A stretch of 64,000 bases of DNA, taken from NCBI RefSeq assembly GCF_001402875.1, contig NZ_CP012946.1:3078001-3142000 (forward strand). Reading direction: 5' to 3'. Shown here piece by piece: positions 53,327 through 63,300 of the stretch. Below the pieces are notes generated by a model. It did not search any database. It was given only the letters and a program-made list of their open reading frames with translations, and was not told where the DNA came from. The DNA is from Blastochloris viridis (GTDB lineage: Bacteria > Pseudomonadota > Alphaproteobacteria > Rhizobiales > Xanthobacteraceae). The position numbers and the translations under genes were made by a program. The number at the start of each line of letters is the position of its first letter. Positions within the stretch are counted from its first letter, which is position 1.

Positions 53327-54670
53327 ATGAACGCTCATTCCGCACCGACACCTGCCACCGCCGGCAAATCCGGGCCGCTGCGCGGCCAGATTCGCGCGCC
53401 GGGCGACAAGTCGGTTTCGCACCGTGCCTTGATCTTCGGCCTGCTCTCCTGCGGCACCACCGAGATCGGCGGCCTGCTGGAGGGCGCCGACGTGCTGGCC
53501 ACCGCCCGCGCCTGCGCGGCGCTCGGCGCCAAGGTCGACCGGCTGGGCGAGGGGCACTGGCGGGTGCAGGGGGTCGGCGTCGGCGCCCTGCTCAACCCGA
53601 CCGAGACGCTCGATTTCGGCAATTCCGGCACCGGCGCCCGGCTGATGATGGGCGTGGTCGCCGGCCATCCCGTCACCGCCCGGTTCGACGGCGATGCCTC
53701 CCTGCGCAAACGGCCGATGAAGCGCGTGCTCGATCCGCTCGCCTTGGTCGGCGCCCGCGTGCTCGAAGGCGCCGAGGGCGGCCGGCTGCCCCTCGTGCTC
53801 GAAGGCGCCCGCGAGCCGCTGCCGGTGACCTTTGAAACCCCGGTGCCGTCGGCGCAGGTGAAGTCCGCGGTGCTCCTGGCCGGCCTCGCAGCGCCAGGCG
53901 AGACCACCGTGATCGAACGCGAGGCGACGCGCGATCACACCGAGGCGATGCTGGCCTATTTCGGCGCCGACGTCCGCGTGGTCCCTGAGGGCGCCCATGG
54001 CCGCCGCATCACGCTGGTCGGCCGGCCGGAGCTGACGCCGGCCAAGGTGATGGTGCCGTCCGACCCCTCCTCCGCCGCGTTCCCGCTGGTGGCGGCGCTG
54101 CTGGTCAAGGGCTCCAAGCTGGCGATCGACGGGGTGATGGCCAACCCGCTGCGCAACGGCCTCGTGGTCACGTTGCGCGAGATGGGCGCCCGCATCGAGA
54201 CGCTGGACGAGCGCCGCGAGGGCGGCGAGGCGGTCGAGGACCTCGTGGTCCAGTTTTCGGAGCTGACCGGGGTCGACGTGCCGGCCGAGCGCGCGCCATC
54301 GATGATCGACGAATATCCGATCCTCGCCGTCGCCGCCGCCTATGCCAGGGGCGTGACCCGGATGCGCGGGCTCTCCGAACTCAAGGTCAAGGAAAGCGAC
54401 CGGCTGGCGGCGGTGGCCGACATGCTGCGCGCCGCCGGCGTCACCTTTGCGATCGAGGGCGACGACCTGATCGTCGAAGGCCGCGGCCCCGGCTCGGTGC
54501 CGGGCGGCGGCACCGTCACCACCCACATGGACCACCGTATCGCCATGAGCGGGCTGGTGCTGGGGCTCGCCGCCGAGGCCGGCATGACGGTCGACGACGT
54601 CGCCTTCATCGCCACCTCGTTCCCCGACTTCGTTCCGATGATGCGCCGGCTCGGCGCGGAGATCGCCTGA
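53327..54670 (+). CDS. aroA: 3-phosphoshikimate 1-carboxyvinyltransferase (EPSP synthase, class II)
   Basis: This 447-residue enzyme joins PEP to shikimate 3-phosphate for aromatic amino acids. The sequence is of the CP4-like class [16 protein letters not shown], the RDHTEAML and [13 protein letters not shown] motifs, [15 protein letters not shown], and [15 protein letters not shown]. The loop that holds Ala 100 in CP4 EPSPS (GNAATGC) is GNSGTGA here, so this position is Gly, as in glyphosate-sensitive enzymes. ATG 53327 is inferred from the conserved N-terminus. The cmk start overlaps its stop by one base. Confidence 0.95.
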   Translation: MNAHSAPTPATAGKSGPLRGQIRAPGDKSVSHRALIFGLLSCGTTEIGGLLEGADVLATARACAALGAKVDRLGEGHWRVQGVGVGALLNPTETLDFGNSGTGARLMMGVVAGHPVTARFDGDASLRKRPMKRVLDPLALVGARVLEGAEGGRLPLVLEGAREPLPVTFETPVPSAQVKSAVLLAGLAAPGETTVIEREATRDHTEAMLAYFGADVRVVPEGAHGRRITLVGRPELTPAKVMVPSDPSSAAFPLVAALLVKGSKLAIDGVMANPLRNGLVVTLREMGARIETLDERREGGEAVEDLVVQFSELTGVDVPAERAPSMIDEYPILAVAAAYARGVTRMRGLSELKVKESDRLAAVADMLRAAGVTFAIEGDDLIVEGRGPGSVPGGGTVTTHMDHRIAMSGLVLGLAAEAGMTVDDVAFIATSFPDFVPMMRRLGAEIA

Positions 54671-55314
54671 TGTCCGCCTACGTTCGACCCGACGCCCTCG
54701 TGATCGCGCTCGACGGCCCCGCCGCCTCCGGCAAGGGCACGCTGGCCAAGAAGATCGCCGGCCAATTCGGCCTGCCGCATCTGGACACCGGCCTGCTCTA
54801 CCGCGCCGTCGGCTGCGGCGTGCTCGACCACGGCGGCGACCCCGGCAACGTCGCCGCGGCGATCGAGGTGGCCGCAAAGCTCGACCTCGCCGCCCTCGAC
54901 GAGGCCCGGCTGCGCGGCGCGACGATGGGCGAGGCGGCCAGCCGGGTTGCCGCCATCCCCGAGGTGCGGGTGGTGCTGCTCGACCTTCAGCGCCGCTTCG
55001 CCGCCCAGCCCGGCGGCGCGGTGCTGGACGGCCGCGACATCGGCACGGTGATCTGCCCCGACGCCAAGGTGAAGATTTTCGTCACCGCCACCCCGGAGGT
55101 GCGGGCCGAGCGGCGGTTCAAGGAGCTGGCCGGCCGCGGCGAGGCGGTGACGTTCGAGGATGTGCTGGCCGATATCGAGCGCCGCGACGCACGCGATTCG
55201 AGCCGAACCACCGCGCCGCTGGTCGCCGCTGCGGATGCGCACTTGCTCGATACCACCACTTTGGATATAGACGCGGCGTTTCGGGCGGCCCTCGACATCA
55301 TCGGTCGCAGGTAG
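54670..55314 (+). CDS. cmk: Cytidylate kinase
   Basis: This 214-residue enzyme phosphorylates CMP and dCMP. The P-loop is GPAASGKGT (16-24), followed by DTGLLYRAV, and DGRDIGTVI with the later [10 protein letters not shown] lid region. It is coupled to aroA (TGATG) and precedes rpsA, a gene order that is widespread. Confidence 0.96.
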   Translation: MSAYVRPDALVIALDGPAASGKGTLAKKIAGQFGLPHLDTGLLYRAVGCGVLDHGGDPGNVAAAIEVAAKLDLAALDEARLRGATMGEAASRVAAIPEVRVVLLDLQRRFAAQPGGAVLDGRDIGTVICPDAKVKIFVTATPEVRAERRFKELAGRGEAVTFEDVLADIERRDARDSSRTTAPLVAAADAHLLDTTTLDIDAAFRAALDIIGRR

Positions 55315-55421
55315 CGCGAGCGGCTGGGTTCAACTCCCCTGCCGCCCTCGGCTCCCTGTCGTTCCTGTCACCGGTCCTCCGAATCGAACCCTGTCCCGAT
55401 CGACGTGGTTCACGCGCCGGC

Positions 55422-55463
55422 CCGCCGGAAACTCCGGCGGCTCGCCCGATCAGCTATCGGGCG
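55422..55463 (+). promoter_or_regulatory. Two tandem hairpins in the rpsA leader
   Basis: Hairpin 1: ccgccgga (55422-55429) and tccggcgg (55433-55440), loop of three. Hairpin 2: cgcccgat (55443-55450) and atcgggcg (55456-55463), loop of five. Both are perfect and adjacent, ending 69 bases before the rpsA ATG. In other bacteria S1 represses its own leader; these could be such a site or the end of the cmk transcript. No T-run follows. Confidence 0.5.
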
Positions 55464-55531
55464 CGCGTTGAGCGGGACGTATTGCAACACGTGACGCCGG
55501 CGCCGCCAACGTAACCATTTCAGGACACTGC

Positions 55532-57232
55532 ATGACCTCTGTCGCCGCTCCGACCAAGGAGGACTTCGCCGCACTTCTCGAAGAGAGCCTCGCCCATACC
55601 GAGCTCAATGAGGGAACGGTCGTCAAAGGCATCGTCGTCGGGATCGAGAAAGACCTCGCCATCATCGACGTCGGCCTCAAGACCGAGGGTCGCGTGCCGC
55701 TTCGGGAGTTTGCCGGCCCCGGCCGCGAAGCCGCGCTCAAGATCGGCGACACTGTCGAAGTCTATCTGGACCGGGTCGAGAACGCGCTCGGCGAAGCGGT
55801 CATCTCGCGCGACAAGGCCCGCCGCGAGGAGAGCTGGGGCAAGCTGGAGAAGGCATTCCAGAACAACCAGCACGTCAGCGGCGTGATCTTCTCCACCGTC
55901 AAGGGCGGCTACACCGTCGACCTCGACGGCGCCGTGGCGTTCCTGCCGCGCTCGCAGGTCGACATCCGCCCGGTGCGCGACGTCGGCCCGCTGATGCATC
56001 AGCCCCAGCCGTTCCAGATCCTCAAGATGGACCGCCGCCGCGGCAACATCGTGGTGTCGCGCCGCACGGTTCTCGAAGAGACCCGCGCCGGGCAGCGCCA
56101 GGAGTTGGTGGCCTCGCTCGAGGAAGGCCAGGTCATCGACGGCGTGGTCAAGAACATCACCGATTACGGTGCGTTCGTGGACCTCGGCGGCATCGACGGC
56201 CTGCTGCATGTCACCGACATCGCCTGGCGCCGTGTCAACCACCCGTCCGAGGTGCTGAACATCGGCCAGCAGGTCAAGGTCAAGATCATCAAGATCAACC
56301 ACGAGACCCACCGCATCTCGCTCGGCATGAAGCAGCTGCTCGCCGATCCGTGGGAGGGAATCGATAAGCGCTATCCGGTCGGCACCCGCTTCAAGGGTCG
56401 CGTCACCAACATCACCGACTACGGCGCCTTCGTGGAGCTGGAGCCGGGCATCGAGGGCCTGATCCACGTCTCCGAGATGAGCTGGACCAAGAAGAACGTC
56501 CACCCCGGCAAGATCGTCTCCACTTCCCAGGAGGTCGAGGTCGCGATTCTCGAGGTGGATCCGGTCAAGCGCCGCATCTCGCTCGGCCTCAAGCAGACCC
56601 TGCGCAACCCGTGGGAGCTGTTCGCCGAGAAGCATCCGCCCGGCTCGACCGTCGAAGGCGAGGTCAAGAACAAGACCGAGTTCGGCCTGTTCCTCGGCCT
56701 CGACGGCGAGGTCGACGGCATGGTCCACCTGTCCGACCTCGACTGGAACCGTCCGGGCGAGCAGGTGATCGACGAGTTCAAGAAGGGCGACGTGGTGCAG
56801 GCGGCCGTTCTCGACGTCGACGTCGAGAAGGAGCGTATCTCGCTCGGCATCAAGCAGCTCCAGGGTGACCCATTCGTCACATCGGGCGAGGTCCGCAAGG
56901 GCTCGATCGTCACCTGCGAAGTGACCGAGGTGAAGGAAGCCGGCCTGGAGGTGAAGATCGCCGGGTCCGACCTCACCGCCTTCATCAAGCGTGCCGAACT
57001 CGCCCGTGACCGCGCCGACCAGCGGCCCGAGCGGTTCGCCGTCGGCGAGAAGTTCGACGCCCGCGTCACCCTGCTCGACCGCCGTGCCCGCAAGGTTACG
57101 GTGTCGATCAAGGCGCTGGAGATCGCCGAGGAGAAGGAAGCCGTGGCGCAGTACGGCTCGCAGGATGCCGGCGCTTCGCTCGGCGACATCCTGGGCGCGG
57201 CCCTCAAGGAGCGCGAGAAGCAGCGCCGCTGA
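55532..57232 (+). CDS. rpsA: 30S ribosomal protein S1
   Basis: This 566-residue RNA-binding protein brings mRNA to the 30S subunit. Six S1 domains can be recognised, for example [26 protein letters not shown] (first), [32 protein letters not shown] (third) and [32 protein letters not shown] (fourth). The length is standard for alphaproteobacteria. The preceding 217-base gap has two tandem hairpins. Confidence 0.97.
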   Translation: MTSVAAPTKEDFAALLEESLAHTELNEGTVVKGIVVGIEKDLAIIDVGLKTEGRVPLREFAGPGREAALKIGDTVEVYLDRVENALGEAVISRDKARREESWGKLEKAFQNNQHVSGVIFSTVKGGYTVDLDGAVAFLPRSQVDIRPVRDVGPLMHQPQPFQILKMDRRRGNIVVSRRTVLEETRAGQRQELVASLEEGQVIDGVVKNITDYGAFVDLGGIDGLLHVTDIAWRRVNHPSEVLNIGQQVKVKIIKINHETHRISLGMKQLLADPWEGIDKRYPVGTRFKGRVTNITDYGAFVELEPGIEGLIHVSEMSWTKKNVHPGKIVSTSQEVEVAILEVDPVKRRISLGLKQTLRNPWELFAEKHPPGSTVEGEVKNKTEFGLFLGLDGEVDGMVHLSDLDWNRPGEQVIDEFKKGDVVQAAVLDVDVEKERISLGIKQLQGDPFVTSGEVRKGSIVTCEVTEVKEAGLEVKIAGSDLTAFIKRAELARDRADQRPERFAVGEKFDARVTLLDRRARKVTVSIKALEIAEEKEAVAQYGSQDAGASLGDILGAALKEREKQRR

Positions 57233-57258
57233 GGCGAGGCTTCGCGATTCATTCAAGC

Positions 57259-57284
57259 GGCCCCGGCGGATTTCCGCCGGGGCC
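57259..57284 (+). terminator. Hairpin after rpsA
   Basis: Arms ggccccggcgga (57259-57270) and tccgccggggcc (57273-57284) pair perfectly with a two-base spacer. It starts 26 bases after the rpsA stop. Few T's follow, so a second hairpin downstream may share the work. Confidence 0.7.
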
Positions 57285-57293
57285 GTCGTCGTT

Positions 57294-57323
57294 ACGGCCC
57301 GCGGGGGTAACGCCGCGGGCCGT
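57294..57323 (+). terminator. Second hairpin after rpsA, with a T-run
   Basis: Arms acggcccgcgg (57294-57304) and ccgcgggccgt (57313-57323) are perfect, with an eight-base loop, and are followed by tgaatttt. This is a good intrinsic terminator for rpsA. Confidence 0.75.
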
Positions 57324-57398
57324 TGAATTTTGCCGGTGCCCAGTCCGGGATCGGCGACTTGGTGAACGCCGCTGCGGGCGGTGCTGCCGGAGGCCTCA

Positions 57399-58298
57399 GT
57401 GCTGAAACGTGCCGGGACGTGGGCCCACCACAATCCCTTTCTCCTGCTGGTGCTGACCGCGATGATGTGGGCCGGCAACGGCGTCGCCGCCCGCCTTGCC
57501 GTCGACCACATCTCGCCGATGGCACTGACCTCGCTGCGCTGGATCGTCACCTGCGCCGCCATGGCGGCGTTCGCGTGGCGACCGGTGGTCGAGGCCTGGC
57601 CGCAGTTGAAGCCGCGGATCGGCTATCTGGTGGTGATGGGCACCATCGGCTTCAACGGCTTCAACGTGCCGTTCTACTGGGGCGCCCACCACACCTCGGC
57701 GGTCAACCTCACCATCATCCAGGGCTCGATCCCGGTGTTCGTGATGCTGGGCGCGCTGGCGCTGTACGGCACCCCGATCACCGGGCTGCAGGCGCTCGGC
57801 ATGACCGTCACCCTGGTCGGGGTCGCGGTGCTGGCGTCGCAGGGCGAGATCGCCCACCTGATCGGGCTCGACTTCAATGTCGGCGACCTCGGCATGATCC
57901 TCGCCTGCCTGCTCTATGCCGGCTACACCATCGGCCTGCGCAGCCGGCCCACCGTCTCCGGCCTCGCTCTGCTCGGGGCGCTGGCGGTGGTGGCGGCGGT
58001 GACGTCGGTGCCGCTGGTGGTGATCGAGGCGGCAAGCGGCGACCTGATGTGGCCGGACGCCACCGGCCTGCTGATCGTCCTCTATGTCGGCCTGCTGCCC
58101 TCGCTCACCGCGCAGATGCTGTTCATCCGCGCGGTCGAACTGATCGGGCCGGGCCGAGCATCGCTGTTCGTCAATCTGGTTCCGGTGTTCGGCGCGCTGT
58201 TCGCGGTGGCGATCCTGGCCGAGCCGTTCGGCGTCTACCACGCCGCCGCCCTGGCGCTGGTGCTGGGGGGCATCGCGCTGGCCGAACTGCGGCGGTAG
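57399..58298 (+). CDS. EamA/DMT family transporter after rpsA
   Basis: This 299-residue protein has ten predicted helices in two EamA repeats (LTAMMWAGNGVAARLAVDHISPMALTSLRW, and later LACLLYAGYTIGLRSRP). The function is unknown. GTG 57399 was chosen for its GGAGG at six bases; a GTG at 57381 would add six residues. It is the third DMT permease in the window. It stands alone behind the rpsA terminators. Confidence 0.85.
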   Translation: MLKRAGTWAHHNPFLLLVLTAMMWAGNGVAARLAVDHISPMALTSLRWIVTCAAMAAFAWRPVVEAWPQLKPRIGYLVVMGTIGFNGFNVPFYWGAHHTSAVNLTIIQGSIPVFVMLGALALYGTPITGLQALGMTVTLVGVAVLASQGEIAHLIGLDFNVGDLGMILACLLYAGYTIGLRSRPTVSGLALLGALAVVAAVTSVPLVVIEAASGDLMWPDATGLLIVLYVGLLPSLTAQMLFIRAVELIGPGRASLFVNLVPVFGALFAVAILAEPFGVYHAAALALVLGGIALAELRR

Positions 58299-58589
58299 AG
58301 CATTCTCCGCAACCGTGGAGTCCGGCGTTGCCAGAGCGAATGCGATGCCTCATACGGCTTCGGGTCGATCACGCCGGGATCCCGGAAACACCCCCGCCGG
58401 GGCCACCCTCGCCACGGCCGAGCCGAAGCCCGACCATGACGATGGCGGAGGACCGCGCCGATGAGAGGCGCATTTGCGAGCGGCCCAGGTTGCTGACACC
58501 CAGCCACCAGCATTCGCGGACGTTCGGTGGTGAAATCTTCAAGGTTTCGCCAGAACCCGCGATTGGAATCGACGACTTGTTACTTTAAT

Positions 58590-58632
58590 CATACGGCATT
58601 CGGTCGCCGACTTGATCAGCCGGAACCCGTAT
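58590..58632. repeat. Short palindrome with family A ends
   Basis: The left end tacggcattcgg and the right end ccggaacccgta are imperfect inverted repeats, with cttgatcag between. This is the layout of the element at 21351-21587 with most of its middle missing. It may be an internally deleted copy or a separate small palindrome. Confidence 0.55.
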
Positions 58633-58806
58633 CCCGAGCGCCGAAAATACGGATTGAAAGCCGGTGTTTCGCGGAGTTCTGTTGCGGAATCACGGCGCGA
58701 TCCCAATAACCCGCATCGATTGGCCGCCGGAGTTCCGGTCCACCGTGGATGAAACCGCGCTGGCAGATCGACCGGCGCGGCCACCGTCGGCAATAGCCTA
58801 GCCCTG

Positions 58807-58980
58807 ACGGCTGAGCTTTCTCCGCCTCATGGTAACGAGACTGCGGAGCTGCCGTCCCGAACCATGAGGTCGACCTCGGCGCTAAGGTCCCGCCTCATCC
58901 TTCAAGGCACCCGCTGTCGCGGGCTCCGCAGGATGAGGCGAGCTGGCATTGGCGGAAGGTCAAGCTCAAAGGCCGCGGTA
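58807..58980. repeat. Family C repeat, uninterrupted copy
   Basis: It shows gcctcatggt, gtcccgaaccatgaggtcg, cgcctcatccttc, cgcgggctc, gatgaggcgagctggc and aaggtcaagctcaaaggcc in the same order as the split copy at 21269-21671, without the family A insert. At the point of insertion it reads cctcatccttc. It runs up to the bfr stop codon. Confidence 0.7.
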
Positions 58981-59460
58981 TCAGTCGTCCAGCTTGCCGA
59001 TGTGATGCTGGGCGTAAAGCTCAAGGCCGAGCTTGCTGACCAGATCGAGCTGGGTTTCGAGGAAGTCGATGTGGTGCTCCTCGTCGCCCATCAGTTCCTC
59101 GAACAGGTTCTTCGACGGGAAGTCGCCAACCGACGCCGCGTAGGCCGCACCTTCCTGGTACAGCGCCCGCGCCTCGCGCTCGGCGGCGAGGTCGGACTCG
59201 AGCACTTCCTTCACGGTCTGGCCGATGCGAAGCGGATCGAGCGTCTGCAGGTTGGGAAGCCCTTCCAGGAAAAGAATACGCTCGACGAACTTGTCGGCGT
59301 GCGCCATCTCCTCGATCGATTCGGCCCGCCACTTCTTGGCGAGATCCTTGTATCCCCAATCCTCGAGCATCCGATAATGCAGCCAATACTGGCTGACCGC
59401 CGTCAGCTCGCTGCGCAAGCCACGGTTGAGATACTCAATGACTTTCTGGTCGCCTTTCAT
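58981..59460 (-). CDS. bfr: Bacterioferritin
   Basis: This 159-residue haem-containing ferritin stores iron as a 24-subunit shell. All ferroxidase ligands are in place: Glu 18, Glu 51, His 54, Glu 94, Glu 127 and His 130; the haem ligand is Met 52 (IEEMAHADK). ATG 59460 has GGAGGAATGT upstream. The bfd gene lies 147 bases before it on the same strand, so both may be induced together. The upstream stretch ttagagttattccaa is vaguely like an Irr/ICE box, but I give it little weight. Confidence 0.97.
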   Translation of the reverse strand: MKGDQKVIEYLNRGLRSELTAVSQYWLHYRMLEDWGYKDLAKKWRAESIEEMAHADKFVERILFLEGLPNLQTLDPLRIGQTVKEVLESDLAAEREARALYQEGAAYAASVGDFPSKNLFEELMGDEEHHIDFLETQLDLVSKLGLELYAQHHIGKLDD

Positions 59461-59607
59461 ACATTCCTCCGACGCACCTGCGAATTGGAATAACTCTAAT
59501 ATAGTGGGCCGCAAGACGCAAGGTGCGCACTCCACCGCCAGTGCGACCCAGTTGCGTTATAGCCGAACTCGCGCAGGTGCTGCCAGAACCGTCTTTCGGA
59601 GGAAGCC

Positions 59608-60018
59608 CTATTCCGCCGCTTCCAGCATCGGCGGCCGTTCCGGCCGATGGGTGTCGTGCCGGCCGGCGTCATGATGGGAATGACCGTGGTGGGAATGGGT
59701 GTGGTGGGAATGGGTGTGGTGCGGGTGGGCGCCGTGGGAATGAAGCTGGCGTGGGTGGGCGTCGTGGCGGGGGTGGATGTTGTGGTGGGGAGGGGTGTGC
59801 CGATCGTGGCCGTCCTGATGACAGGCGCCGTTGCAATCGCATCCGGAGTGCTTGGCCTCGTCGAGCACCGCCTTGATCGAGCGTGCGCAACGGTGGCACT
59901 GGCCGTCGCAGCCGCCGAGGGTGCGGAACACATCGCCAACGGTACGCACCGCCGGGTTGCCGGCGGCGGCCGAGCGGATGTCGCGGTCGGACAGAACGTT
60001 GCAGGAGCAGACGATCAT
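59608..60018 (-). CDS. bfd: Bacterioferritin-associated ferredoxin with a histidine-rich tail
   Basis: This 136-residue protein has an N-terminal BFD [2Fe-2S] domain with Cys 4, 6, 41 and 44 (CSC ... CHRC), close to the CXC-X31-CXXC layout of E. coli Bfd, which passes electrons to Bfr to release iron. After residue 56 comes a tail absent from E. coli Bfd (64 residues): CDCNGACH, then about 58 residues with 24 His, many as HSHH or HTHSHH. ATG 60018 begins at the conserved MIVCSCN; an ATG at 60036 would add six residues. The tail could bind Fe, Ni, Zn or Cu. Confidence 0.92.
   Translation of the reverse strand: MIVCSCNVLSDRDIRSAAAGNPAVRTVGDVFRTLGGCDGQCHRCARSIKAVLDEAKHSGCDCNGACHQDGHDRHTPPHHNIHPRHDAHPRQLHSHGAHPHHTHSHHTHSHHGHSHHDAGRHDTHRPERPPMLEAAE
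59686..59730. repeat. 15-base tandem repeat coding for the His-rich tail of Bfd
   Basis: Two exact copies of gtggtgggaatgggt (59686-59700, 59701-59715) are followed by a variant (59716-59730). On the minus strand each unit codes for Thr-His-Ser-His-His or a relative. The unit is a multiple of three, so copy-number changes would lengthen or shorten the tail in frame. Confidence 0.85.
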
Positions 60019-60108
60019 GCGGCGCTTCCCAATCATCGTTGCGAACGACTGGCATTCTCAGTCCCATGGAAATGCCCCGCTGTCCATCGAGAACACCCCC
60101 AGGCTCGT

Positions 60109-60122
60109 CAAATTGGAATTTG
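60109..60122 (-). promoter_or_regulatory. A+T-rich palindrome upstream of bfd
   Basis: Caaatt-gg-aatttg is a 14-base palindrome, 91 bases before the bfd start, in an otherwise G+C-rich gap. Iron regulators of alphaproteobacteria (Irr, RirA, Fur/Mur) bind A+T-rich palindromes, but this does not match a known consensus well. Confidence 0.4.
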
Positions 60123-60258
60123 TCTGAACTGCACGGTGCCCGATTCGGCGCGGCGCATCCGGCGACGCCGGCGCCGTTCGGGCGCAGCGATCTTGCCGCC
60201 GGGCGCGCGGCCGCGGCCTCCGGGTTTGGGCCACTCAAGACGGACGCCGAATTAAACG

Positions 60259-60309
60259 AACGGCCCCGGATGCTGACGCATGGGGCCGCCGAGACTCGCA
60301 GATTTTCGG
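60259..60309 (-). repeat. Family B repeat, truncated inverted copy
   Basis: Aacggccccggatgctgacg and the paired tggggccg give the second hairpin; cgcagattttcgg follows, which is one arm of the first hairpin. The remainder is missing. It begins right after the kinase gene on the minus strand and may end its transcript. Confidence 0.65.
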
Positions 60310-60340
60310 CGCCGCCGGCCGGCTGCCGCCGCCGCTGGTG

Positions 60341-63300
60341 CTATTCCGCCAGCACGCGGGTCGGCGGAAAGATCACTTCGACCATGGTGCCGGCGTTGAC
60401 GCTGGAGCGGATGGCGAACGCAGCGCGATTGGCCTCCACCAGCGCCTTGGTCAGCGGCAGCCCGAGCCCGGTACCATCGCCGCGCGGGCCACGGCTGGAC
60501 GTGGTGATCTGGCGGAACGGCTCCAGCGCCGCGGCGATGTCGGCCTCGCTCATGCCGACACCGGTGTCGCGCACCCGCATCACCACCTCGCCGGCGTCCG
60601 ACAGCGCGGTGGACAAGATGACCTGCCCGCCCGGCTGGGTGAAGCGAATCGAGTTCGACAGCAGGTTCAGTGCCACCTGACGCATCGAGCGGGCGTCCGC
60701 CACCACCGGCGGCAGCCGCGGCGCCAGCGAGGTGCGGATGATGATGCGCTCGCGATTAGCCTGCGGCTGCATCAACGCCATGCACTGCGTCAGCACGTCG
60801 TTGAGGTCGACGCTGACGAAATCGAGGTCGAGCTTGCCGGCCTCGATCTTCGACAGATCGAGCAGATCGTTGACCAGCGAGACGACGTGGGTGCCGGAGG
60901 TGTGGATGTCCTTGAGGTAATCCTTGTAGCGCGGATTGCCGACCGAACCGAACCGCTCTTCCATCATCACCTCGGAGAAGCCGATGATGGCGTTGAGCGG
61001 CGTCCGGATCTCGTGACTGATCTTGGCAAGGAAGTCCGACTTGTGCGAGTTCGCCCGCTCGGCGGCCTGGCGTGCCGTCACCAGTTCCTCCTCGGCGCGC
61101 TTCCACTGGGTGATGTCGCGAAACACCGCACAGAACTTCGAGCCGTCCTCGGTGATGCGGCCCATGGTCATGAACAGCGGGATCAGCCCGCCCTCGCGGA
61201 CGCGGCCGATCACCTCGCGGCCGTCGTTCAGCACGCTGGCAACGCCGCCGCGGAGCAGCCCGTCGATATAGTCGAACGCCGCGCGCTGGCTCTCCGGCGC
61301 GAACAGCAGGCCGAACGAGCGGCTGGCGAGTTCGCTGCCGTCATAGCCGAACAGCGCCTCGGCGGCGCCGTTGATGCTGAGGATGCGGCCGTCGCGGTCG
61401 GTGATGACGACGCCGTCGGTGGCGGTGTCGAGAATGGCGCGAAGCTCGCGCTCCGCCGCCTCGGCGGTGCGCAGCGCCAGTTCCAGCATGCGAAGCCGCT
61501 CGTCGACCGGGGTGTCGGTGCGACGCAGCACCAGCACCATCGCGACCTCGCCCTGCCAGGGCGCGGAGAACAGCCGCGCCTCGACCGGCACCGCCCGGCC
61601 GCCGGCACCGCGGATCGACAGCGCCTTGCCGTCGCTCTCGGCACCGGCAAGATCGCCGAGGTCGAACACCGCGGCGACGCCACCGGCGCGCTCGACCTCC
61701 TCGACCGCACCGAGGCCGACCCAGTCGAGCAGCGCCGGATTGGCAAACAGCACGCGGTCGCCGCGATAGACCAGCACCGCCAGCGGCAGCCGCTCAAGCA
61801 CCGCGCGCTCGCCGTTGGCGACCGCGCGCACCGCAATCGTCGGCTCGGACGCCGACCCGGCGGTGGCGGCCGCATCCGGCCGTTGCGGCTCGGCCGCCGG
61901 ACTCTCCGAGTCCGCGAGGGCGGAGACCGGCGGTTCGGGTTCTCGAAGATCCGGCGGGTCGGTGCGATCCGCAGTTTCGGCCGCGGTTTCGGCCCGCGGA
62001 GGCGCGGGCTCTGGCGCCGCGGCGGCCGCGGGGTCGGGAATCGCCCCGAGCATGCGGCCGATTTCGCGGAACGCCACCCGCTCGCCAGCCGACAGCGCCG
62101 AACGCGGCGTCTCCGGCTTCGCCGGCTTGGCGGGCGCCGGCTCGGCCGGGGTGCGCAGCTGCACCACGTTGGCGTCGGCGCTGCGGGCCGGCGGCGGCGC
62201 GGGCTGATCGAGCGGCGCCGGCGCCGTCTCGGCAGACCGCAGCGCACGGCAGACGCCGAAGCCGCGATAGCCCTGGAACACCCGGGCGCGGTCGAACACC
62301 GGCAGGCCGGCGAGGTCGACCAGCGCCAGATCATCGTAATCGGTCGACCACATCACGTTCACGCCCGACCAGGTGTCGTGCTTGGCAAGGGCGCGGCCGA
62401 TGCGGCCGTCGGCGTCGAAACCGAGCCGGTCAGCAAGCTCGGCCAAGGTGCGGCCAATCACGTCGGCGGCACGCTGGCCGACCGCCTCGGCCAGTTCGGG
62501 CGACACCTGGGTCAGCCGGCCGGCGGCGTCGGTCTGCCAGACGAACCGCAACGGCAGGCGGCGGGCCGGGATCGCAGACCCGGTGGCGGCAGTGGCAGCG
62601 ATGGGCGGCATATCGGTCACCGGCAGGGCGGGAGCGGTGGGTGCGGCGGTCTCCGGCGCCGGCGAGCCGGCCTCGGGCGCCGCTTCAGGCGTCGCCTCGG
62701 CTGGCAGCTCGGCCGGCGGCTCGGCCGGAGGTTCAGTCGCCGGCTCGGCCGGCGGTTCGGGCACCGGCGGTTCGGGCACCGGCGCGAGCGCGGCGGCAAC
62801 CGGCTCCGCGACAATGGCGGCGGCAACGTCGGCACCCGCGGCAACCCGGACCGGCGCGATGGGCGCGGTGGGCACGGCAGCGGACCGGACCGGCGCGGCC
62901 GGCGGCGGCGCGGCCACGGCGGCCGGCTTGAGCCATCCCAGCAGCACGCGCGCGCCACCGACGGCGAGCGCCTGCAACGTGATGCGGTGTCCTGCGACCT
63001 CCCGCACGGCCGGACCCGAGGCGGCTTCGGCGATCCAGGCCGGCGCATCGCCGACCAAAGCGTTCAGCGAGGCGGCATCGATCGGGGCCACGGCGGCCGG
63101 GCTGCGCGCCAGCACGGTGCCGGCGGCATCGGCGACGAACACCGGCGGCGCAGCGATGGCAGCGATGAGGCGGGCGACCTCGGCCAGCGGCGCGGCGGCG
63201 TCGCCGCCCTCCTCCAGCGAGGCGATGGCGATGAGGTCGCCGAGCGCGGTGGCGGTGAGGCGGCGGCAGGCGCTGGTGACCGGGGCGAAGCGGGCGCCGG

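Larger units (their letters stand above)
58299..58980. other. 682-base gene-free gap rich in repeats
   Basis: No coding frame is supported. The gap carries a family A half-site (tacggcttcgggtcgatcac, from 58352), a short family A palindrome (58590-58632), some A+T-rich sequence near 58560-58600, and a full family C repeat (58807-58980). It separates the converging DMT permease and bacterioferritin genes. Confidence 0.7.
60019..60340. other. 322-base gap upstream of bfd and downstream of the kinase gene
   Basis: It holds a possible bfd operator (60109-60122), a G+C-rich stretch without coding signs, and a truncated family B repeat (60259-60309) just after the kinase stop codon. No gene was found. 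Confidence 0.6.

Noticed and set aside
59468..59500. An Irr/ICE box before bfr (ttagagttattccaa on the minus strand)
   Set aside because: The match to an inverted repeat is weak and one half is degenerate, so I mention it only in the bfr entry.
59686..59730. A CRISPR-like or regulatory tandem repeat
   Set aside because: The units are adjacent without spacers and code in frame for the His-rich tail of Bfd.
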